Part shown: positions 55,590 through 64,000 of the stretch, one piece after another
How the letters are laid out: each line of letters starts with the position of its first letter
How positions within the stretch are numbered: the first letter of the stretch is position 1
Source: Rana temporaria
Lineage: Eukaryota > Chordata > Amphibia > Anura > Ranidae
NCBI RefSeq assembly: GCF_905171775.1
Contig: NC_053492.1
Location: forward strand, 62,395,355-62,459,354
Direction: 5' to 3'
Length of the DNA: 64,000 nucleotides
Program-made: the position numbers and the translations under genes
Notes under the pieces: model-generated
Databases searched by the model: none
Seen by the model: only the letters and a program-made list of their open reading frames with translations
What the model was told of the DNA's origin: nothing

Positions 55590-56858
55590 GGCCTCTTGCA
55601 CACTGCAGCTGGAAAAAGCTCAGTACAGCTTTTTTTCTTTTACTTGGCTAAAATACAGCCTATTTGCAACATGCCTATACACACAGGCACGTAAACAAGC
55701 GCCACACATTCTCCAGTTAAAAAAGAGAAAAATCGCCGTTTTTGGAAAGTAATTTACTGCTCCCGTGCGCTAATATGCGCAAATGCTTATTTTTGCACTT
55801 GGTACAAAAAGATAACGTGAGACTAAGTTTGCGTGCAAATTAGAGCGGCACGATTAATCGTGAAAAGATCGCGATCTCTATTCGCAATTTTTGGGTGCGG
55901 CCATAGGAAAATCCCTGGCTTCGGCCTAGCTCCGGAGCGGCAGCCACCTTGGTACACCCTGCGGCGGCTGTCTCGTCAGGAAGTGACGTTTCATCACCGC
56001 CATCTTGCTCCACCCCACACTCCTCACTAACATTACTGTGCAGAAGAGGGTAAGTGGACATCTTGTTACACCCAATGGAGTTTTAGCATTCACAGTTATT
56101 TTAAACACAAAACGGAGCTTATGTGCTTAAATACAGTATGTGTAAATCTGACAGACTGCTTACATGTTACATTTTAAAAGCAGCAGCAAAACCTTACATG
56201 CTTGCTAATGTGACAGAACACCTCTGATTTTCACATTTAGTTAAATGTGAAAATCAGAGCTGTTCTTTCACATTAGCAAGCATGTAAGGTCAGCAGGTTT
56301 GCTGCGGCTTTAATATGTAAACAGTCCGTCAGATTTACATACTGTATTTAAGCACATAAGCTTTGTTTTGTGTTGAAAATAACTTACTTTTTTTTTTTTT
56401 TTTTTTTTTTTTCAAAGTCAATATATTTTTTATTTTTCATTTCAAATAGAAAATAAGCATTACAAGTAGATAATAAACATTGTAGTACAGTATACAAGAG
56501 GTGATACATTACTTATCATCTAACACATAAATAAAATGCTAGGTAAGTATAATAAGAACAGCAGTCATTGTATAAAAATGGTAGAATATTTTCCTAGTAG
56601 TATCAGCAGATGAGAATCGAAATCTCAACATCAATTGAAAATAAGAGGACTTAACCCTCCTGAGCACCCCCGAGGGGACTCGCAGTGCTCGGGGGCTATC
56701 CCCCATTAAAACACCTAACCAAATTGCAAACAAGATATTGGAGAAAATAAAGTAAACGGAATTATGTCATGTTTTTATACCAGATGTTCCAAGGATCCCA
56801 ATGGATCGTGTATTTATGAAGAGAGCCTAAGGATGATGCCAAAATTCTTTCATAGGAA

Positions 56859-59800
56859 TTATGTAAATTTAAGAGGTCGACAGCATCGTCGGGAGATGGT
56901 GGGTTGGAATCCTTTACATTTTCTTGTAATCGATAATCTAGCTGCTAAGAGTAGATGGGTTATCGTTCTACGAAGATTGATTGGAAACGGTTCTATTCCC
57001 AATGATAAAAGAGCCAAGGCTGAATCAGGTGCCACTTGTGTATTTGTTAATTCAGATATTATATCGAAGACTTTTGCCCAGTAGGCGGCGAGCTTAGGAC
57101 AACTCCATAATATATGGAATATGTCGTCTTTAGCTGGAGCTGGGCAAAGTCTCCAACAAGTGTCAGGGGTTCGGGAATCAAATTTGGATACTATCACCGG
57201 AGTAAGGTACCAACGTAAAGTAATTTTGGTTGTTTTTTCCCACAGGGAGGTGCAATTAGAAGCAGATTGATTGGCCTTACAGGCTATGTGCCATTGGTCA
57301 TTCGTAAAAGAACATTGTAGATCTTTTTCCCAAAGAAGCTGGGAAGAAGATTCAGTAAAAATTCGCTTTTGTTGCATCAATTCATAGAATAAAGAATGGG
57401 ACTACTTTTTTGTCGTGTTGGCGAAGATAAAAAGGTCCAAGCTGAAACGTTAACTTGTTTAGAAATATGGCCAAGTTTATATAGACCATGTACTAATTGT
57501 GTGTATTGGAAACTGTTGGTGCGAGGGAGGTCATATTCGGATTGGATAGATGGAAAGGTTTTGATGTAACCATTCAAATAAGTCATCTAGATACTTAATG
57601 CCTTTTTTGTTCCAGAAAGCAATTGGCATTCGATTTGTAAGAAAGTATAATGTTTGAATAGGGATTTTAATAATGACGCTAGGACCTGCTAGAGTAGTGG
57701 AGGATAACATTTTTTGCCATGTTTGAATGGAAATATGCATCGTAGGAGGTAAATGTATTGGGATTCTAACACCCAAAATAGATCCAAATAACCATAGGCT
57801 GGTTAGACCATATGTACAGTAACTAGATTCAATCATTCCCAATTTAGTAGGAGCATCAAGGAACCATTCTATTAGTTGAGTCAAAATGGAGGAATGATAA
57901 TAATCTTGAAAATCAATATATCCAACTCCTCCACACATTCTATGTTTGATTTAACTTATTATGAGCACACTTGGATTTCTTCCCATTCCAGACAAATTTA
58001 GATAAAAGTGATTGCATGGACTTAAAAAAAAATAATGGGAACAGGAATGGGCAAATTCCTGAAAAAATATAAAACTTGGAAGATGTTTCATTTTGAAGAC
58101 AGATAGTCTACCCCACCAAGAAAATTCGAATTTGCTCAATTTTTGAAGATCGGTTTGTAATTTACTTCTAAGGGTAAGGTAATTGTATTCATATAGTGTT
58201 TTAGTGGTCCTCGTGAGATGGATGCCTATATATGGAATACTAGAATCCGCCCAAGTATAGGGGAATTGATGTTGTAGCAAATTTTTATTCACAGCATCAA
58301 TTCCAATGTCGAAGATGAATGATTTCAAAGCATTTGCTTTGTAAAATGAGACCTCACCAAACCAGGATAGGACCTTTTGGATTTCAAGAAAAGAAGAGAA
58401 AGGGCTGGTTAACATTAAAATGATATCGTCCGCAAATAAGCTAATCTTATGGACCTGATTTCCAATATTCCTGATATTTTGGAATTGGTTCTAATGTGTT
58501 CTGCTAAGGGTTCAATCATCATATTAAAAATCAGGGGAGATAGTGGACAGCCCTGTCGGGTACCGTTGGAAATATGAAAAGGTTTTGATAAAAGGCCGGA
58601 GGTAAAGACTCTGGCCGTAGGAGTGGTGTAGAGAGCTAGTATTGCGTCAAAAATAGGTCCTTCAAAACCAAACTTTTGGAGAGTCAAATTCAAGTAGTCC
58701 TAATGGACTCTGTCGAACGCCTTCTCTGCATCTAAAAGAAGCAGAGAAGGCGTTCCCATCAGCTCCACATTGTGTATCACATTTATCATTCTCCTAGTAG
58801 CGTCGGAAGTTTGACAACCCTTCGTAAAACCTGTTTGGTCAGTGTGGATCAGATTTGGGAGAATCCGGACCAATTTATTGGCAATCAATTTGGCATATAT
58901 TTTCAAGTCAACGTTAAGTAAAGAAATTGGTCTAAAATTGGAAGGAGAAGTGGGTTCTTTGCCAGGTTTGGGTAGAGTGATTATAATAGCTGATAACATT
59001 TCTTTTGGAAAAGCGGAAGAGGAGATTGAGTGGTTGTATAATGTCGTTAAGTGTGGGGTAAGTACATTTTTAAATAATTTAAAATATTCTCCAGTATACC
59101 CATCCGGGCCAGGAGATTTAGAGGAAGGCAGGCAGGCAGGCAGGCCATCAATGGTTTTGCGAATCCCTGCTCCAGTAATGGGGGCATTTAATTGCTCAAG
59201 ATGGTCAGCTGACAATTTAGTTAACTTAACATGATCGAGGAAAGATTTAATTTCCTCACATGTTGGTTGATGAGTGTTAGCATCTAGTTTGAAGTTGTAT
59301 AATTCATTATAATATGTACTAAAGGCATCAGCGATAGATTGGGGCTTAATGAGTTTTTCACCAGAAGTCGGGTGATAAAGGTAGGGAATTCTGGACTTAA
59401 GTCTAAGGCCCCTGATGCGGTTAGCCATTATTTTACCTGACTTGTTATCGGCAGTGTATGAGGTGGCTTTAAGTTTTCTCATATTAAGTCATAAGGTTCA
59501 AGGAGTAAGGACCTTAATTCATGTCTCAGCCCAAATAGTTGGGATTGAAGATGAGGTGATGGAGCATTTTTATTTTTTAAATCTACATCCTCTATTTTGG
59601 CGGACAGTTCATCCAGTTTCTGAGTTCTCGATTTTTTTGCTTGTTAACCAAGTTGGATAAAAAAACCTTGCATATAAGATTTGTGAGCATTCCACAATAT
59701 CGCCGGGTCGGACACTGATCCTACATTGTCTGAGAAAAATTCAGTCTATTTTTGTTTAAGAAAAGTTTCATTAAGAGGATTTTGTAGTAAATAATTATTA

Positions 59801-60532
59801 ATGCGCCATAGGTACGAATTTTGCTTAGATTTTTTATTTGCTATTTTAATACTGACTGGCACGTGGTCCGACCAGGCGATGGTGTGGATGCGAGATTCTA
59901 TAACATTCTGCAATAACCATTTGTCAGAAATTAACATGTCAATCCTGGAATAAGTGTTGTGACGTGAAGAGAGAAACGTATAGTCTCTCTCCGCCGCGTG
60001 ACAACACCGCCATATATCAAAAAGATCATTCTCCTTAAAAAAGGAGGATGGAGGAGAAGAGATCCTTTTTAGGACTGGAAGATACTTCGATAGTAACATC
60101 TGGAACTATGTTAAAATCCCCACATATCAGTAGATGACCCTGTATTTCTCAATTTTTTTTAAGTACGGATCTATGAAACCTCAATTGTCCGTGGTTTGGG
60201 GCATACAAGTTGGCAATAGTGTACAAAACATTGTCTAATTTACAAACTAAAATAACAAACCTTCCATTTGGATCAGTAGTGCAGGATATTAATTGAAAAG
60301 ATAAAGTGTCTCGGATGGCAATCAAGACTCCTCTTTGTTTCTTAGAAAAGTCTGCTTTAAAAATATATGGAAAGGATTTATTGTGGCATTGGGGAGTCGC
60401 CCCTTGAGCAAAGTGCGTTTCCTGTACACAAAGTACATCACAGTTGTGGGAGATAGCAGTCTTCCATAGTGAAACGCGTTTAGCTGGGTGGTTCATTCCC
60501 TTCACATTAAGTGTAAGAAAATTAATAGACAT
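56859..60532 (-). pseudogene. L1-like ORF2 (endonuclease/reverse transcriptase), broken
   Basis: Endonuclease: MSINFLTLNVKGMNHPAKR, CVQETHF, ANLYAPN, then SRIDMLISD and WSDHVPV near its end. Reverse transcriptase: SPGPDGYTGEYF, NFRPISLLNVDLKIYAKLIA, DQTGFTKGCQ, LLLDAEKAFDRVH, TRQGCPLSPLIFN, and the catalytic FADD at 58425-58436. C-terminal Cys/His motif: CWRLCPAPAKDDIFHILWSC. A TAG interrupts DRVH-DYLNLTL at about 58697, FADD is in another frame from the preceding block, and further shifts follow. A short GGCA repeat (59128-59145) lies in the SPGPDG-upstream segment. Confidence 0.9.
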
Positions 60533-60958
60533 TGTTAAGAGCGTGTAGGATTAATCAGTATGTGTCAGTAAATTCTAGAGTCTGGGAGTAATGTGCAGAA
60601 AATATCTACCTAGTATATTTCACCCTTGTATAAACAAGGAAAAAAGAAAACAAAGGGGAAAAAAAAATATAAATAAATAAATAAATTATATATAAAAATA
60701 TGTGTCAATAAGTAGCTCAATAAAAACAGATCCAAGAATGTAGGATATTAAGGTAAGATATACTTTTAAGAGAAATATCCTACAATCTAGGAAAATAAGC
60801 AATGTTAAAGCAAATGTTTTAAATGTAACGAATGTCGGGTGTAATTAGTAAACCGACAGTGTAACAGGGTAATGTTCAAAACAGCAAAAGGATGTAAAGA
60901 CTGGCATCCAGGGAACATTGTTGCAATGAAAAATAACAAAAAATATTTTTCCATTGTA

Positions 60959-62063
60959 TCACTTTGCAGCAGGGATGTGATATTCGGTGTGATTTCCTTT
61001 TCCAAGGTTTACACCTTCCATAGCATGTCTTTCTTCATTAGAAAGTTCAGGAACAATGCCCCACGAGCATAGAAGTCGAAGTCCATCCAGTGGTTTGGAG
61101 ATGGCGGTGGTCTTCCCATTGTGCGTTATCAGCAGTGTAGCAGGATGTCTCCATTTATACGGAATCTTATGGTTGTTTAAGGCTTTTGTGGTAGTTTTCA
61201 GTTGTCTTCTCATATTCAGAGTTTACTGTGATAAATCGGCATACATATGAATCTCTTTATAAGATGCTGGGATCTAGCTTTAGCCAGCAATTTTTCCTCG
61301 GTAGGGAAAAAAGAGATTTTCATGAGAACATCACGCGGGATGGAAGCTTCCAGGTGCTTAGGTTTAGGGATGCGGTGGATGCGGTCAATCATTCTTTCTA
61401 TTCGGGATATGTCTGGTAGCAAGGCCATTATCATGTCGCCTGCATATTTTTGTAGATCTGCCTGGGTAATAGATTCAGGGACTCCCCTCAATTTTTGCGC
61501 GCATCCAATCTGCATCATCCATTCGGTCTTTATACGCATCAACCAAATTTTTCACAGTTTTTGATTGTTTCTCAATTTTATTTTCTACATGATGAATCCT
61601 CTCTCCCAAGCCTTTCATTTCAATAGAAAAGTTGTTGAACATAGTAGAAATATTCACCATAAGTGACGATTGAAGAGATAAAAGCATATCCTTCATAGTA
61701 GTATCAAGAACTGGTTGGCCTGAGGTAGGATAACTAGCTATTGATGACGCCATTTTAAGGCCTACTTGATCCTGGCTTAGTGATGTCATAGAAATTACTG
61801 GGGATTGCTCTGAACCTCATCCGAGCTTTACCTGGGCTTTTTGAGGATAGACTGTGTGGGGGAGACGCCTCCGGATTAAATACATGAGATTCTGATTCCC
61901 AATGGTCCGGGATCTCATCAGGGAGATCAGTATAAGAAGAAGATGGCATTACCTCAGATCCGTGGGCACCATTTTGTGTCTGATCCTCCGCTGCAGCTGA
62001 CAGATCAGACATGTCAAACAGCTTTTTAGAGCGATTCTCTTTAATTCTCTTGCGTGACTGCAT
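60959..62063 (-). pseudogene. L1-like ORF1, broken
   Basis: From the ATG at 62063: a Ser-rich start (MQSRKRIKENRSKKLFDMSD), a coiled-coil segment (NFSIEMKGLGERIHHVENKI), an RNA-binding segment (LRGVPESI, ERMIDRIHRIPKPKHLEASI, PRDVLMKISFF, LLAKARSQH), and a C-terminal part (LKTTTKALNNHKIPYKWRHP, then WGIVPELSNEERHA). This is the domain order of L1 ORF1 (Transposase_22 type). The pieces lie in three frames, and there is an in-frame stop between YADLSQ and TLNMRRQ, so no full protein can be made. Confidence 0.85.
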
Positions 62064-62403
62064 TGAGTGTTATCTCCCCTTTCAGACTATCAGATGTAGG
62101 TGTCTGATTGATCTGTAAATCGATCGTTTAGCCGATAAGTCCCCAGATGCCAGTCAGAGCTGTCAGCTCAGGCGTCCATCACGATCGCGCGCAAGCCACG
62201 CCCCCTGTTGAAAATAACTTTGAAAAAATAAATTTTTGTGAATCGTGATCTTCATTTTATGCAAAAGAATCACGATTCTCATTTTTCCCAGAATCGTGCA
62301 GCTCTAGTGCAAATGCGAAAATGCAGTCACCCCCCAAAAAAAGCCTGAAATGTTGTCTGAAAAAGTTAAAATGCTCAAACAGGAGTATCGTGTGCAAGAG
62401 GCC

Positions 62404-62889
62404 TTAGTATAACGATTTCTTATATAGAAGTAAATGTACCATATGCAGTGGTGTCTGCCTTTCCACCTAACTGCCGTTGAAAAATAGTTTAATTTCTAGG
62501 CTGGTGTAAAATGTTGTGTGTGTGCTTTTTTTTTTTTCTCTCTCCTGAGTGGAGAAGTTGTATTGTAATATTGTTTTTAAGAGTTGCCCCCACCCCTACT
62601 TTGTGTTGGTCAGGGACCTGACGTGAGGAAGAATGTTTCTTTGTGGGACCTGTCAGTTTCTAGCACTCCCCACTTTTTAAAAATAAAATTGTCTAACCTG
62701 GCATATATACAGATGGACTGATTGTTGTCTCGGCAGTAGTGGCTTGTTTGATAAGGGCGGATGTATTTACATGAGCTATTTTGTCATTAAATAAGAGGAA
62801 CCAAAGCTAGACTTTTTTTTTATTTAAGTGCAATGAAAAGGGTTAGAACCACTTTCATTTTTTTTTTTTTTTTTACGGTGGTCCTAGAG
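62404..62889. other. intergenic, no features recognised
   Basis: No gene or bounded repeat. T runs at 62528-62538 and 62812-62820. Confidence 0.45.
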
Positions 62890-63055
62890 AAGATTGTATT
62901 CTGGTTTTGGGAGATTGACCCCCACATCCTCTATCCTGGTTTTAGGAGATTGATTCCCCCCCCCCATCCTCTATCCTGCTTTTAGGAGATTGACCCCCCA
63001 TCCTCTATCCTGCATTTACGAGATTGACCCCACCCACTCTCTATCCTGGTTTTAC
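62890..63055. repeat. tandem repeat, about 40-bp unit, four copies
   Basis: ATCCTCTATCCTG, GTTTTAGGAG and ATTGACCCCC recur four times with variable C runs. Confidence 0.8.
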
Positions 63056-63239
63056 AATTTTTTAAATAAGATGGGGAAACCTTGTGCATAGGGTACCTGT
63101 TTCAAGTTAAAGTCAAAGTGTGAGTTCCTGGTCAAACATATTTTAACATTTTGACTGAGATTTTTGAACATCCCATTTCAAAACCATGAGCACTAGAATG
63201 TGGAGTTGCCTTCCCTTTGTGTTTATAATAGACTCCACT

Positions 63240-63575
63240 TTTAAGCCTAGTACACACTATCAGAAAATCATACTGCTTTCGAAGCGAACGTACGATAATC
63301 TGATCGTTTAGTACACAGCTTTTGGGAGCCGATCAGGACCATTCATCCAAAAGGACACACACGAAAATGTTTCTCGTATGATACCAGATCATACAAGTTT
63401 TGTTTTTTCAGTACCGTGTTCATCTGAAAATACAATACATCTGAAGTTGTATTCTGTTGTATGAGAATTTCTGTTTAGTAATCTCTTCATTTTCAATATG
63501 AGACTAGCATGCAAAAATAAAAATGGGCGCTTATTCGTCTGATATTCTCATCATGTGTACATGCCTTTATGCATT
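63240..63575. mobile_element. probable MITE with CCTAGTACACAC end
   Basis: AAGCCTAGTACACACTATCA at the left and CATCATGTGTACATGCCTTT at the right are imperfect inverted ends. The interior has ATACGA/TCGTATGATA words. Low certainty. Confidence 0.4.
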
Positions 63576-63639
63576 CCACCAGATTTTGGAATGTGTTTGA
63601 TAGAAATTTGTGGTTTTTGAACCTCAAAAAAAAACATTT

Positions 63640-64000
63640 GTGAGGTTGACTACTGATGTAGGATGAGAAGACCTGACTGTCAAGTAACATTTCAGTTCAT
63701 TCCAAAGGTGTCCAGTGAGATTGAGGTCAGAGATCTTTGTAGACAACTTGAGTTCCATCGCACCAAATTCATCAAACCATGTCTATACGGAGCTGGCTCT
63801 GTGTTAAGGTACACAGTCATGCTGGAACAGAAAACGTTCTTTCCCAACTGTTGCCAATTAGGACACAATTCTTTCAAATGTATTTGTATAATGTAATATT
63901 AACAGTACCCTTCACTGGAAACCTATGACCTCAAGAGTTTTAATTGGTCACAATATACCTTGGCTAGATGACCAGTGTCCACAAACCTTTGGCTATATAG
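63640..64000. mobile_element. Tc1-like transposon fragment, cut by the window edge
   Basis: CATTCCAAAGGTGTCCAGTG, GAGATTGAGGTCAGAGATCT, CATGTCTATACGGAGCTGGC and GTCATGCTGGAACAGAAAAC follow the order of a Tc1-like transposase region, as in 872-1753, and the window ends in GTCCACAAACCTTTGGCTAT plus ATAG, which resembles a Tc1-like terminal repeat. Diverged and non-coding. Confidence 0.65.

Larger units (their letters stand above)
56386..62205 (-). mobile_element. near full-length L1-like LINE, 15-bp target duplication
   Basis: Minus-strand element of 5.8 kb ending in a 25-bp oligo-A (T run at 56388-56412). TGTTGAAAATAACTT occurs at 56371-56385 and 62206-62220, an exact 15-bp duplication. Two ORFs in L1 order are recognisable: ORF1 (60959-62063) and ORF2 (56859-60532, endonuclease, reverse transcriptase, C-terminal Cys motif). 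Both are broken. Placement in the L1/Tx1 group rests on these domains; the exact clade is uncertain. The 5' end is GC-rich (62160-62205). Confidence 0.92.
55841..62306. mobile_element. hAT MITE, middle layer, 8-bp target duplication
   Basis: Ends TAGAGCGGCACGATTAATCG and AGAATCGTGCAGCTCTA. GTGCAAAT lies directly before (55833-55840) and after (62307-62314). Without the LINE the element is about 631 bp. It contains a strong hairpin (CTTACATGCTTGCTAATGTG against CACATTAGCAAGCATGTAAG, 56195-56290). Confidence 0.9.
55590..62403. mobile_element. outermost inverted-repeat element of a three-layer nest
   Basis: GGCCTCTTGCACACTGC at the left and ATCGTGTGCAAGAGGCC at the right are inverted ends of a short element, split by the hAT MITE below. 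Without the nested elements it is only about 350 bp. No convincing target duplication was found, so the superfamily is open. Confidence 0.65.

Noticed and set aside
58842..59234. Plus-strand frame of 130 codons
   Set aside because: It is the opposite-strand shadow of the L1-like reverse transcriptase.
60471..60480. GAAACGCGTT, like the ribozyme core
   Set aside because: It lies in the L1-like ORF2 endonuclease region (complement codes for AKRVS), with no stem I, stem II or CUGANGA box.
1..64000. CRISPR arrays, bacterial operons or phage
   Set aside because: The spliced gene, microsatellites and eukaryotic transposons throughout exclude a prokaryotic source. The tandem arrays have no spacers.

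Overview
The window is vertebrate nuclear DNA, almost certainly from a frog and probably a true frog (Ranidae) or a close relative. One multi-exon gene with long introns runs left to right. Its introns and downstream flank are packed with interspersed repeats of amphibian type: Tc1-like and hAT elements, TTAA-flanked inverted-repeat elements, L2-like and L1-like LINEs, DIRS-like fragments, and foldback elements carrying hammerhead-ribozyme-like motifs. No bacterial features, CRISPR arrays, tRNA or rRNA genes were seen. The frog assignment is inference, from repeat families recognised from memory and from the way the protein differs from mammalian CD2AP.

The gene is CD2AP (CD2-associated protein, an SH3 adaptor of the CD2AP/CIN85 family). 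Fourteen coding exons were placed by splice sites, reading phase and family similarity, at 547-667, 8519-8721, 11191-11275, 12777-12871, 12954-13052, 13973-14000, 17149-17217, 17650-17848, 21927-22063, 35190-35311, 40006-40095, 41279-41481, 45413-45476 and 48588-48629. They join in one open frame of 518 codons plus stop. They encode the second half of SH3-2, a linker, SH3-3, the proline-rich region, the capping-protein-interaction motif and the C-terminal coiled coil. The start codon, SH3-1 and the first half of SH3-2 lie upstream of the window. A 3' UTR with an AATAAA at 49105 follows the stop. A possible 15-nt microexon (24319-24333) and several tandem splice acceptors suggest small linker isoforms.

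Repeats by region: 0.2-7 kb has a MITE, a foldback Tc1 derivative, TTAA-flanked elements (one split by a nested insertion) and an L2 LINE interrupted by a ribozyme-like insert. 10-11 kb has a DIRS-like recombinase relic. 14.9-16.6 kb is a hAT element with an 8-bp target duplication and an internal 24-bp minisatellite. 18-27 kb is rich in TTAA-flanked MITEs, one nested in another. 29-31.8 kb is a 2.8-kb foldback whose one arm carries a MITE insertion while the other arm keeps the empty site. 35.7-36.5 and 38.0-39.0 kb are further foldbacks, the second inside a Tc1-like transposon. 46.2-48.4 kb has a hAT element, a MITE and a DIRS-like reverse transcriptase relic. 55.6-62.4 kb is a three-layer nest: an L1-like LINE (15-bp target duplication) inside a hAT MITE (8-bp duplication) inside a further inverted-repeat element.

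The least expected signal is a set of diverged hammerhead-ribozyme-like motifs (5826-5872, 38635-38675, 54521-54566, and weaker ones near 31011 and 29425). They share one architecture: stem I, a CUGANGA-like box, one extra base, stem II, a GAAA box, a short palindromic CGCGT-type segment, then the stem I partner. Two copies sit in inserts with 12-bp and 14-bp target duplications. This fits debris of Penelope-like or other retrozyme-type retroelements, although the catalytic boxes look damaged.
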